From a virus: a DNA stretch of 32,833 nt. How positions within the stretch are numbered: the stretch's first letter is position 1; the number at the start of each line of letters is the position of its first letter. The translations under genes and the position numbers were made by a program. Positions 1 to 6,225 of the stretch are shown here, in pieces. The stretch covers positions 1-32,833 of the IMG/VR virus record IMGVR_UViG_3300031973_001073. The stretch is one strand, 5' to 3'. Below the pieces are notes generated by a model that was not told the origin of the DNA, ran no database searches, and worked only from the letters and a program-made list of their open reading frames with translations.

Positions 1-1
1 A

Positions 2-454
2 TATATTTCTCCACTAATTCCTGTGTCTAAAACCAAAACTGACATTCTTAATCTTAGAGAGGCTATTGTTGAGTTGGGTAGACCAAGAGGCGTAGTTAAA
101 TTTCAAATATTAGGAATTGGTAAAGACAGTACTTTTGCAACTTTGGCTACTAAAACCATTACATCGTTTGGTGCGACTACTGGTGTTGGATCAGACTTAG
201 CAGGAGACTTTTTTGCAACATCAACTAACGACAACTCATCGGGCGGTGCGGGATCGTGGGCGGTTTACTTTACCGCCACACCATCGGTATTTACTCAAGC
301 CACTGTCAAGGCGGCTATTAGAAAACGAGCTAAGGTATATGCAATTCAATTCAAAGTTTACTCAACTACAGCAGACACAGACTTTACTATTTTAAGTTTA
401 CAAGCAAAAGGTAGACTTCTACCAAGACGTCTTCCAAGTCAATGGGTCAATTAG
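2..454 (+). CDS. C-terminal part of a phage structural (probably tail) protein, 5'-truncated
   Basis: The frame is open to the left edge of the window, so the GTG at 23 is probably internal and the gene starts outside. About 150 residues are visible. The sequence is rich in Thr, Ser, Ala and Gly, and its last 45 residues alternate polar and hydrophobic positions as in a beta-sandwich, ending in a basic stretch (RLLPRRLPSQWVN). This looks like the end of a virion protein. It lies just before a fibre-like gene and after none in the window. No catalytic motif is visible and the family is not recognised. Confidence 0.6.
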   Translation, partial: YISPLIPVSKTKTDILNLREAIVELGRPRGVVKFQILGIGKDSTFATLATKTITSFGATTGVGSDLAGDFFATSTNDNSSGGAGSWAVYFTATPSVFTQATVKAAIRKRAKVYAIQFKVYSTTADTDFTILSLQAKGRLLPRRLPSQWVN

Positions 455-461
455 AATAATG

Positions 462-467
462 TATAAT
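462..467 (+). promoter_or_regulatory. -10 box of a putative promoter upstream of a leader terminator
   Basis: A perfect TATAAT follows the stop codon of the truncated upstream gene. No good -35 is visible 16-18 nt upstream. Transcription would start near 474 and meet the terminator at 504-532 before the fibre-like gene at 554. Confidence 0.5.
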
Positions 468-503
468 ATATCTATATCCTATACTTACAAGAATACTAAG
501 TCG

Positions 504-532
504 GACACGGTGTTAAGGTCGTGTCTTTTTTT
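504..532 (+). terminator. Intrinsic terminator in the leader of the fibre-like gene
   Basis: Six-base arms GACACG (504-509) and CGTGTC (520-525) enclose a 10-nt loop and are followed by seven T (526-532). The same arm sequences recur in the terminator at 31493-31530. It sits between the -10 box at 462 and the start codon at 554, so it could end upstream transcription or act as an attenuator. Confidence 0.8.
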
Positions 533-553
533 GTATAAAAATAACTAAATAAT

Positions 554-1831
554 ATGGCAGCAGCAAATACGGATCTCCTACGAAAATACTCCCGAAGATG
601 GGTCGGCCAAATTGGTGCTGGTGGTGTTGCAGACGCCTCTGTAACAACCATTCCACTATCTTCAACAACTAACCTAGCTACTGATACCGCTGTTACTGTT
701 GTAATTGACAGAGTTGATTCGTCTGGAACTTCTACTCCATCACTTGAAGAAACTGTTATTGGTGTTGTATCAGGATCTAACCTAGTAACCTGTACAAGAG
801 GTGTTGAGGGTACAGCCCAAGCACACTCTGCCGGTGCAGTCGTTGAAGTATTAGTAACAAGTGATTCTCTAAACGATATGATTGACCACTTGTTGGTCGG
901 ACATACACAACTAGGCGCACACATAGCTTCCCTGCCACTAACTACTCCAAAGATAACAACAGCTATTCACGATGCTAACGGAAATGAAGTTATTAAAACT
1001 CCCGCAACTACTAGCGCAGTCAACGAAATTACAGTTACTAATTCAATTACTGCCTGTGATGTTTTGGTTAGTGCTACAGGTGGGGATAGTAATATTAGTT
1101 TACGCCTACACCCTAAAGGTTCTGGAACATTAAAACTTGGCACAGCTAATCTTCAATGGCCTAATGCTGACGGTTCAGCAAACCACTATCTTAAAACTGA
1201 TGGAGCTGGAGTATTAAGTTTTGCAGCTGCCTCAGGAAGTACAGACGGTTGGACTACCGATTCTGGTTCTACTTGGACATATGCCTCTGCTACCACAATC
1301 AATGTAGCTGATGGGACACTATTCGTTAAAGGGACACGAATTAAATTAACCCAAACCACAGCCAAATATTTTGTCGTTGTAGGTATCTCTGGAAATGTAA
1401 TTACAGTTACAGGCGGTACTGACTACACAGTAGCTAATGCCGCTATTACTACCCAACAATACAGTCATCAAGCCTCGCCTGTGGGATATCCTGGTTCTTT
1501 TGCATACACTCCAACCGTTACCTCAGAGGGTGGCACATTCACTACAACCGTACCCGCAGGTAAATTTAGGGTTATTAGTAATACCTGTTTTCTGTCTCTT
1601 AAAATCGGTGTTACGACTGTCGGTACAGCTACAGGTGGTATGGATATAACCGTGCCAATTACCGCTGACGCAGCTAACTATTACGCTTTCACAGGATTTA
1701 ACAATGGTGTTGGTAAGGCGTTAGCAGGAGAGGTAAACACAACCTCGCTAATTAGAATTAAACAATATGACAACACACAACCAGCCACGACAGGTGGTCA
1801 GGTAGCGGTTCACGGTATGTATAACTTCTAG
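554..1831 (+). CDS. Tail fibre / receptor-binding-type virion protein
   Basis: 425 residues, low in charge and rich in Thr, Ser, Ala and Gly. Residues about 20-100 form a beta-rich N-terminal domain with a CTRGVEGTAQAHSAGAVVE stretch. That stretch is typical of the N-terminal attachment region of siphophage and podophage fibres. The middle (about 190-225) has the HPKGSGTLKLG and HYLKTDGAGVLSF type of repeats found in fibre shafts. The C-terminal ~120 residues look like a compact beta domain, possibly for receptor binding. It precedes the lysis cassette, a common position for fibre genes. The ATG has no clear Shine-Dalgarno site. Fibre assignment is by composition and motif; the receptor is unknown. 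Confidence 0.7.
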   Translation: MAAANTDLLRKYSRRWVGQIGAGGVADASVTTIPLSSTTNLATDTAVTVVIDRVDSSGTSTPSLEETVIGVVSGSNLVTCTRGVEGTAQAHSAGAVVEVLVTSDSLNDMIDHLLVGHTQLGAHIASLPLTTPKITTAIHDANGNEVIKTPATTSAVNEITVTNSITACDVLVSATGGDSNISLRLHPKGSGTLKLGTANLQWPNADGSANHYLKTDGAGVLSFAAASGSTDGWTTDSGSTWTYASATTINVADGTLFVKGTRIKLTQTTAKYFVVVGISGNVITVTGGTDYTVANAAITTQQYSHQASPVGYPGSFAYTPTVTSEGGTFTTTVPAGKFRVISNTCFLSLKIGVTTVGTATGGMDITVPITADAANYYAFTGFNNGVGKALAGEVNTTSLIRIKQYDNTQPATTGGQVAVHGMYNF

Positions 1832-1833
1832 AT

Positions 1834-2130
1834 ATGTCTGATTCAGGCCAAATTAAAACAGTCATTAACAATCAGCAACCGAGTACTAATGGTCAATCTC
1901 AGGAAACTATTAACGCCTTAGTACAACAAAAGCTAATTTCTATTGAATCAAAGATTGATACAATGACAGAAATATTAGATGGTGGTGTTGTGAGAAAAGA
2001 TATATATAAAATTGAAAACGACGAACAAAACCTAAGAATTACTAGGCTTGAAAAAGCATTGTTGGGATTTGTTGGTGTAGTCTTTATGTCCGTAATTGGC
2101 TACATATTAAGAGTAACAGTATTAAAATGA
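1834..2130 (+). CDS. XhlA-like coiled-coil protein with C-terminal membrane anchor
   Basis: 98 residues: a polar N-terminus, a predicted coiled coil at about 27-75 (QKLISIESKIDTMTEIL, then ENDEQNLRITRLEKALL), and one C-terminal membrane segment at about 76-96. This resembles the haemolysin XhlA family, which sits beside holins and helps membrane disruption. It starts two bases after the fibre-like gene stops and its stop overlaps the next start (ATGA). That places it first in the lysis operon. The role is inferred from shape and position. Confidence 0.55.
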   Translation: MSDSGQIKTVINNQQPSTNGQSQETINALVQQKLISIESKIDTMTEILDGGVVRKDIYKIENDEQNLRITRLEKALLGFVGVVFMSVIGYILRVTVLK

Positions 2131-2357
2131 CCTTTTCTAAGGCAGTATTTATTATTTGTGGCGCAATTTTGTTTATTATGTGGATAGGACTAGCAGTAAT
2201 AATGTTTATGTCTGCCAATCACAAACTAAATGATTTAGATTGTGCCGACTTCAAGACCCAAGCTGATGCTCAAGCCGAGTTTAACTCCCACGATACTGAC
2301 ATATATGGATTAGATAATAATAAGAACGGTATAGCCTGCGAATTACTACCACGATGA
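2127..2357 (+). CDS. Membrane-anchored Excalibur-type calcium-binding domain protein
   Basis: 76 residues. Residues 5-29 form a membrane segment or uncleaved signal. Residues about 38-74 match the Excalibur pattern: a DCADF start, then a YGLDNNKNGIACE loop with spaced Asp/Asn residues and two cysteines. Excalibur domains are small extracellular calcium-binding modules often found with cell-wall proteins. It overlaps both neighbours by four bases (ATGA), so it is translationally coupled to the XhlA-like gene and the M23 endolysin. A role in wall targeting or lysis is inferred. Confidence 0.7.
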   Translation: MTFSKAVFIICGAILFIMWIGLAVIMFMSANHKLNDLDCADFKTQADAQAEFNSHDTDIYGLDNNKNGIACELLPR

Positions 2358-3187
2358 TTACACCATTTAAGACAGGTAACCGCATTACTCAGAAATACAA
2401 AAACAATCCAACATATTACGCCCAGTTTGGTCTAAAAGGACACGAGGGTTTGGATCTTGTACCACTTAGCGGAAGTTGGGATATTTTCTGTATAGAGGGC
2501 GGAGAGATAATTAAAGATATTGATGACCCTCGTGGCGGTGGTGCTTATGGTAACAATGTTGTTATTTGGAACAAAGCTAATAAAAGAGCGTGGTATTACT
2601 GCCATATGGCTTCTAACCAAGTATCTAATAAACAGACTATTCGTAGAGGAGACAAAATTGGTGTAATGGGAGCAACTGGTAATACTAAAGGAGCGCACTT
2701 ACATCTCAATCTTTGTGAAACTGACGAAAACGGAGTTAGATTAAACAAGGATAATGGCTATCTTGGTTTCATTGATCCACTACCTGTATTAGAAGAATTG
2801 AATAAAGAGTCTGTTATAATATCTCCACCAGTGAGTAATATTGATTACAAAGCTATCTTTGACAAGACTGGCGACCAACTTCCCGACAGAGCGTTGAAAG
2901 ACGATTCATTCTTCCAGACCGACAAACTATACAAAGACAATGGTATTCCCTATGTAACCTTGACTGCTGATTCAGTCAATCATTTTATGAGCGAATATCG
3001 TAAATTTAGAGATATTGCTAACACACCCACCACAACGCCACCTAACGCTCCACAATCGGGCGATAACTTTGAAGCGGTTACTGAACCACCATTAGAAGTT
3101 AAACCCGATTTACCCACCTATCCTGCCACCGAGTTTGAACCTTTTGAATGGATCTGGAATAAAATATCTAGTCTATGGAAACGATAG
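2354..3187 (+). CDS. M23-family peptidase, probable endolysin
   Basis: 277 residues. The LytM/M23 zinc metallopeptidase signature is complete: H30 and D34 in GHEGLD, H84 in YYCH, and H115/H117 in AHLHL. The Gly-rich loops GGGAYGNNVV and GDKIGVMGATGNT are also typical of the family. Such enzymes cut peptide cross-bridges in peptidoglycan. Residues about 160-240 form a linker with a Pro/Thr-rich segment, and the C-terminus ends in a Trp-rich amphipathic stretch that may contact membrane or wall. There is no obvious signal peptide, so export probably depends on the neighbouring holin. The ATGA overlap with the preceding gene marks the lysis operon. It could also be virion-associated, but the neighbours favour lysis. 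Confidence 0.9.
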   Translation: MITPFKTGNRITQKYKNNPTYYAQFGLKGHEGLDLVPLSGSWDIFCIEGGEIIKDIDDPRGGGAYGNNVVIWNKANKRAWYYCHMASNQVSNKQTIRRGDKIGVMGATGNTKGAHLHLNLCETDENGVRLNKDNGYLGFIDPLPVLEELNKESVIISPPVSNIDYKAIFDKTGDQLPDRALKDDSFFQTDKLYKDNGIPYVTLTADSVNHFMSEYRKFRDIANTPTTTPPNAPQSGDNFEAVTEPPLEVKPDLPTYPATEFEPFEWIWNKISSLWKR

Positions 3188-3390
3188 ATGATCCGTCATT
3201 ACGGAAGCCAGAAGTTCTGGCACTTTTAACAGAAGCTTATGATAAAGCTGAACATTGTACCGCTACAAGATATGGCAAAAAGATTAGCCAAATGCGTGAA
3301 GGGTATATTGCGGGCAATATCTCAACCGCAGTCATTACCGCAACGGCTACACTTATATTTACAACAATTCTTTTTAAGGCAATTAGCTGA
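3175..3390 (+). CDS. Small single-TM protein of the lysis cassette
   Basis: 71 residues with a charged, helical N-terminal half and one hydrophobic segment at about 47-68 close to the C-terminus. It overlaps the end of the M23 gene by 13 bases. Position between endolysin and holin suggests a holin accessory or regulator, but no family is recognised. Confidence 0.6.
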   Translation: METIDDPSLRKPEVLALLTEAYDKAEHCTATRYGKKISQMREGYIAGNISTAVITATATLIFTTILFKAIS

Positions 3391-3437
3391 TATTAAGAAC
3401 TTAAAAAAAAGATATACTAAGGAGGTGGATAAGAAAA

Positions 3438-3707
3438 ATGAATAAGCCAATTTTTGAAGGTCTAAAAGAAGTTAGTCGCTGGGGTCTTTTACTAGCTATT
3501 TCTTGGTTAGTAGTCCAATTGCTCGGTCAAGTCAACTCAATCCCTGAAACTTTGAATATTAAGGTATGGGTATTTAGTTTGCCTATTCCTGTTCGTGAGG
3601 TTTTTGTTTTCACTCTAACTTTTGTTGGTAGATTTGCTGACAAGTGGAGATTTGAGAATACTAAAGCTCAAACTAAAGTAGAAACTAAGGGTATATTGCC
3701 CTTTTAA
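3438..3707 (+). CDS. Holin-like membrane protein
   Basis: 89 residues with two hydrophobic segments (about 14-33 and 45-68) and a basic, polar C-terminal tail. That is the layout of class II-type phage holins. An AAGGAGGTGG Shine-Dalgarno site at 3419-3428, about 12 nt before the ATG, is among the best in the window. The gene closes the lysis cassette and is followed by a structured RNA region and a strong terminator. Assignment rests on topology and neighbours. Confidence 0.65.
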   Translation: MNKPIFEGLKEVSRWGLLLAISWLVVQLLGQVNSIPETLNIKVWVFSLPIPVREVFVFTLTFVGRFADKWRFENTKAQTKVETKGILPF

Positions 3708-3711
3708 CAAT

Positions 3712-3789
3712 TTTGCAGGGTTAGTGGTGCCTTATGGTTTGCGGGACAATTCTTTTGATACGACCTGCCCAAGACCTTAACTTTGCAAA
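3712..3789 (+). ncRNA. Structured RNA element downstream of the holin gene
   Basis: Positions 3712-3724 and 3777-3789 can form an uninterrupted 13-bp helix with four G-U pairs (TTTGCAGGGTTAG with CTTAACTTTGCAAA). After one bulged base, 3726-3728 pairs with 3774-3776. Inside, GCGGG (3741-3745) pairs with CCTGC (3764-3768) to give a terminal stem-loop. The element is non-coding and ends six bases before an intrinsic terminator. It could be a 3'-UTR-derived small RNA, a stability element or a packaging-type RNA. No dedicated promoter is evident and no known family is recognised. Confidence 0.5.
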
Positions 3790-3795
3790 TACACG

Positions 3796-3835
3796 CTCCC
3801 CACTTGATCCTAAACATCTCAAAGTGGGGAGTTTT
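3796..3835 (+). terminator. Strong intrinsic terminator of the lysis operon
   Basis: Ten-base perfect arms CTCCCCACTT (3796-3805) and AAGTGGGGAG (3822-3831) are extended by GA/TC and followed by TTTT. The T tract runs directly into the next -10 box at 3837. Confidence 0.9.
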
Positions 3836-3836
3836 G

Positions 3837-3842
3837 TATAAT
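3837..3842 (+). promoter_or_regulatory. -10 box of a putative promoter for a short RNA
   Basis: TATAAT placed one base after the T tract of the lysis terminator, with no recognisable -35. The expected start is near 3849, giving a transcript of about 65 nt that ends at the terminator at 3886-3915. Confidence 0.55.
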
Positions 3843-3848
3843 AGTAGT

Positions 3849-3915
3849 TGGCGTTTTCATACTTCGCCAAAAATAACTTGCATTTCCTCGCCTTAAACAA
3901 GCGAGGTTTTGTTTT
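3849..3915 (+). ncRNA. Putative ~65-nt two-hairpin small RNA or attenuated leader
   Basis: From the predicted start this RNA has a perfect 6-bp hairpin (TTGGCG 3848-3853 with CGCCAA 3865-3870). A terminator hairpin follows (CCTCGC 3886-3891 with GCGAGG 3901-3906), then TTTTGTTTT. The next gene starts 38 bases later with its own Shine-Dalgarno site. It may be a free small RNA, or the attenuated leader of the gene at 3954. Confidence 0.5.
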
Positions 3916-3953
3916 ATTTGAGATAATTAGTTAGCACCTTAAAGGAGAGGGTC

Positions 3954-4199
3954 GTGGAGTACTTTGAGATTTGGATCTTCCACTCTCGAGGGGTTACGCC
4001 AGTCAAAATGTTGGAAGCTCCGTTTTGGGAGTTGTACAACTTCTTCAGGCGTAATCTAACCGAAAACAAGACCGACATCTGCTGTCAACTAGAAATAGTT
4101 ATGAATGCAGGTACAGACCGAGAGTACACCGCCAAATATGAGGGTGTTTGGCAGATAATCTCTCCAGCTCAACTCACTCTGCAAGCAGGTGTGAATTGA
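3954..4199 (+). CDS. Small hypothetical protein
   Basis: 81 residues starting at GTG, supported by an AAGGAGAGG site at 3942-3950. The sequence is rich in aromatic residues with no membrane segment, and has a mid-protein acidic stretch and two adjacent cysteines. Its stop overlaps a candidate TTG start of the HNH gene. It is not recognised. Position between the lysis cassette and an HNH gene gives no firm clue to function. Confidence 0.6.
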   Translation: MEYFEIWIFHSRGVTPVKMLEAPFWELYNFFRRNLTENKTDICCQLEIVMNAGTDREYTAKYEGVWQIISPAQLTLQAGVN

Positions 4200-4522
4200 C
4201 TTGCTGGTTTTGTTCGCAAATCCTCAACTCATTCACACAACGCATCAACCGACACCACATCAAGCCACTACGCTTCCTCAAACCAAACCCTGAACTCTAC
4301 ACCGAGATACACCACCACACTAATCTCGTTCTAGTCCACGTTGAATGCCACGAGCGTTTCAACAAGGTCTACGACAAAGGGTGGGACTGGAAGCAGTTTC
4401 AACGACAAATGCAACGCATCAACTGGGGCAAAGGGGTGTTCTTTGAAAATACTCATCTATCTGGCCATCTCCGCACTGGTTCTCGTCGTTACTGGAGCAA
4501 TAGCGCTCCTAGTAACAGATAG
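4196..4522 (+). CDS. HNH homing-type endonuclease
   Basis: 108 residues from the TTG at 4196, which overlaps the upstream stop and follows an AGCAGGTG site. An earlier TTG at 4148 is possible. The HNH fold is visible as a CWFC zinc knuckle, the RHHIKPLR motif carrying the catalytic His, and N-LVLVHVECH at the third element. The last ~25 residues look unconstrained. The segment is noticeably richer in C and G than its neighbours, which suggests recent acquisition as a mobile endonuclease. It could alternatively act in packaging, but a second HNH gene beside the terminase fits that role better. Confidence 0.75.
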   Translation: MTCWFCSQILNSFTQRINRHHIKPLRFLKPNPELYTEIHHHTNLVLVHVECHERFNKVYDKGWDWKQFQRQMQRINWGKGVFFENTHLSGHLRTGSRRYWSNSAPSNR

Positions 4523-4538
4523 ACCAATAGAATGCTGA
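4443..4538 (+). CDS. Possible 31-residue single-TM peptide overlapping the HNH gene
   Basis: Reading from the TTG at 4443, 11 nt after an AAAGGGG site, the frame encodes 31 residues. Most form one clean hydrophobic helix (ILIYLAISALVLVVTGAIALL) with a charged C-terminus. It overlaps the unconstrained end of the HNH gene. No family is recognised, and the hydrophobic pattern is the only support. Confidence 0.3.
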   Translation: MKILIYLAISALVLVVTGAIALLVTDRPIEC

Positions 4539-4543
4539 ATATA

Positions 4544-4568
4544 AGCCTCGATTAATTTCGGGGCTTTT
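4544..4568 (+). terminator. Intrinsic terminator after the HNH region
   Basis: An 8-bp helix including one G-U pair joins 4544-4551 to 4558-4565, followed by TTTT. It ends transcription just before the promoter at 4570. Confidence 0.75.
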
Positions 4569-4569
4569 C

Positions 4570-4581
4570 TTGTGGTACAAT
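4570..4581 (+). promoter_or_regulatory. Extended -10 promoter, first copy of a repeated element
   Basis: TTGTGGTACAATAAT (4570-4584) carries a TGn extension before TACAAT (4576-4581). It differs at one base from the copy at 4640-4654. The predicted start is near 4588. Confidence 0.6.
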
Positions 4582-4587
4582 AATATT

Positions 4588-4641
4588 GCTTAATAAACAA
4601 AAAAAATCTACAGAAGACCACCCATAAAAAGGTGGTTTTTT
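4588..4641 (+). ncRNA. Putative ~54-nt terminator-capped small RNA
   Basis: An A-rich single-stranded leader is followed by a terminator hairpin, ACCACC (4617-4622) with GGTGGT (4631-4636), and six T. It is bounded upstream by its own extended -10 promoter and downstream by the next promoter copy. There is no start codon with a usable frame. It may be a small RNA or an attenuated leader. Confidence 0.5.
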
Positions 4642-4651
4642 GTGGTATAAT
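4640..4651 (+). promoter_or_regulatory. Extended -10 promoter, second copy of a repeated element
   Basis: TTGTGGTATAATAAT (4640-4654) has a perfect TATAAT (4646-4651) with a TGn extension and overlaps the T tract of the preceding terminator. The predicted start is near 4658. Confidence 0.65.
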
Positions 4652-4657
4652 AATCTT

Positions 4658-4774
4658 GTTAAATACGCTCCCCTTTGAGTGTAGGCAGGTAAAGTCCTGT
4701 GCTACTAACGAAACACTCAAGGATAAAATTAAGACCTTTGAACCAATACAATTTCTGGCTCAAGGGTCTTTTTT
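4658..4774 (+). ncRNA. Putative ~117-nt structured small RNA with own promoter and terminator
   Basis: TTGAGTGT (4675-4682) pairs perfectly with ACACTCAA (4713-4720), and an inner stem CAGG (4686-4689)/CCTG (4696-4699) sits inside that helix. A 13-position terminator helix (4732-4744 with 4757-4769, one G-U and one mismatch) ends in six T. The unit starts at an extended -10 promoter and stops 20 bases before the methyltransferase ATG, which has its own -10 box. It therefore looks like an independent non-coding transcript and not a 5' UTR. No known family is recognised. Confidence 0.6.
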
Positions 4775-4781
4775 GATGGGG

Positions 4782-4787
4782 TATAAT
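4782..4787 (+). promoter_or_regulatory. -10 box giving a leaderless methyltransferase mRNA
   Basis: GGGGTATAAT ends seven bases before the ATG at 4795, so the predicted transcription start falls at or beside the start codon. No Shine-Dalgarno site fits in between. Confidence 0.6.
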
Positions 4788-4794
4788 TCACTAT

Positions 4795-6096
4795 ATGCAC
4801 GATATTATTCAAGGGAATTGTTTGGAAGTGCTAACACAGCTTGAAGATAATTCCATTGACGCTATTGTTACTGATCCGCCCTATGAACTTGGTTTTATGG
4901 GTAAGTCTTGGGACAATACAGGAATAGCAAACAACCCTTTAATGTGGGCAGAATGTCTAAGAGTATTAAAGCCAGGTGGACACCTTTTAGCATTTAGTGG
5001 AACTAGGACATATCACAGAATGGCAGTAGCGATTGAAGACGCAGGATTTGAAGTGAGAGATATGATTGAATGGATTTACTCTACTGGATTCCCCAAATCT
5101 TTGAATATAGGTAAGGCGGTTGATAAGTTACAAGGGAATGAGAGAGAAATTGTCGGTGAACAAAAACTAATGGGAACTGCTAGAAGAATGAAAGGTGGAA
5201 ACTTTAATGATTTTGGTGGAGAAGATACTGCTGATGTCGTTAGTTTAACCAAAGGCACTTCCGAATGGGAAGGCTGGGGGACTGCTCTAAAACCAGCACA
5301 CGAACCCATCTGTATGGCACGAAAACCTTTAGCAGAAAAAACAGTAGCAGAGAACTGTCTTAAATATGGAACAGGTGGAATAAATATAGATGAGAGTAGG
5401 GTGGGTTATTCTTCCGAGTATGATAAAAAACATCAAGACGATATACAAAAAGGACAATTAAACGCAGATAATGGAAAGTTTTTTGGTGGTAATGGACAAA
5501 GTATTTCAAGTGGTAATCTACAAGGTCGCTTCCCTGCCAACCTAATCCACGACAACAGTGAAGAAGTAAGAGAGTGTTTTCCTGAGAGTAAAAGTGGTGC
5601 AATGAATGGAATATATAAAAATACAATGATGAAAGGAGAACCTGGTGTAAGAGATGGAAAAGAAATATATCTACATCAAGAAGCAAGTTCAGGCAACGCC
5701 TCTCGTTTCTTCAAATCAATAATCTATCAAGCAAAAGCAAGTAAGAGTGAGAGGAATAAGGGGTGTGAAGAACTAGAGGAAAAAGAACGAATTGACTATG
5801 GTGGTTTTCACAGTGAACAAGGTTTAATAAATAATAATAGAAATCCAGAAAACAGAAAACCAACAACTAATAACCACCCAACAGTCAAACCAATAGCCCT
5901 AATGGAATACCTAATCAAAATGGTAACTCCTAAAGGTGGAATAGTATTAGACCCATTTGCAGGTTCAGGTTCTACACTTGTTGCCGCTAAACAAAACGGT
6001 TTTCAATATGTTGGAATAGAATTAGATAAAGATTACTGCATAATTGCCGAATCAAGATTGAAACAAAAAACACTAAAACAGGAAGTGTTATTTTAA
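4795..6096 (+). CDS. Beta-class DNA methyltransferase (N6-adenine or N4-cytosine)
   Basis: 433 residues. Motif IV (TDPPY, 26-30) comes before the target-recognition region and motif I (DPFAGSGST, 386-394). This is the beta-class order of the N4/N6 methyltransferase family. The HPTVKP segment (about 361-366) and VGIELDKDYC complete the SAM-binding part. Residues about 115-345 form a long, charged, Asn/Gly-rich insertion, probably the target-recognition domain. That makes the protein longer than the usual ~280-320 residues. It probably protects phage DNA from host restriction. It has its own -10 box with no leader and no visible partner endonuclease. N6 versus N4 cannot be decided from the motif alone. 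Confidence 0.9.
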   Translation: MHDIIQGNCLEVLTQLEDNSIDAIVTDPPYELGFMGKSWDNTGIANNPLMWAECLRVLKPGGHLLAFSGTRTYHRMAVAIEDAGFEVRDMIEWIYSTGFPKSLNIGKAVDKLQGNEREIVGEQKLMGTARRMKGGNFNDFGGEDTADVVSLTKGTSEWEGWGTALKPAHEPICMARKPLAEKTVAENCLKYGTGGINIDESRVGYSSEYDKKHQDDIQKGQLNADNGKFFGGNGQSISSGNLQGRFPANLIHDNSEEVRECFPESKSGAMNGIYKNTMMKGEPGVRDGKEIYLHQEASSGNASRFFKSIIYQAKASKSERNKGCEELEEKERIDYGGFHSEQGLINNNRNPENRKPTTNNHPTVKPIALMEYLIKMVTPKGGIVLDPFAGSGSTLVAAKQNGFQYVGIELDKDYCIIAESRLKQKTLKQEVLF

Positions 6097-6143
6097 TTTA
6101 AGTCTTTTTGATGACTTGCAACAGTTGGTAAATGGGTTTATTA

Positions 6144-6173
6144 TTGAATAAATACCTCGTAGTAAGCTATAAT
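6144..6173 (+). promoter_or_regulatory. Promoter TTGAAT-18-TATAAT spanned by an inverted repeat
   Basis: A -35 TTGAAT (6144-6149) and a perfect -10 TATAAT (6168-6173) are 18 bases apart. CCTCGTAG (6155-6162) in the spacer is repeated inverted as CTACGAGG (6196-6203) inside the loop of the following terminator. The start should be near 6180. Confidence 0.65.
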
Positions 6174-6184
6174 ACTAGCAAATT

Positions 6185-6217
6185 AAAGCGACTTTCTACG
6201 AGGGGTCGCTTTTTTTT
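6185..6217 (+). terminator. Leader terminator with a loop complementary to upstream sequence
   Basis: Eight-base arms AAAGCGAC (6185-6192) and GTCGCTTT (6205-6212) run into a T tract to 6217. The loop contains CTACGAGG, complementary to 6155-6162. A transcript reading through from upstream could pair these and compete with termination, while a transcript from the local promoter lacks the upstream arm. Confidence 0.7.
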
Positions 6218-6225
6218 ATGATTAA

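Noticed and set aside
496-924. Minus-strand ORFs here and elsewhere (for example 11082-11402, 23478-23972, 25118-25465)
   Set aside because: All are antisense to strong + strand genes, have poor composition and show no motifs, so they are shadows of low-complexity coding sequence.
4341-4442. Long version of the membrane mini-ORF, starting at 4341
   Set aside because: The first 34 codons overlap the constrained HNH motif region and give a meaningless Thr/Ser/Lys sequence. Only the part from 4443 shows a membrane helix.
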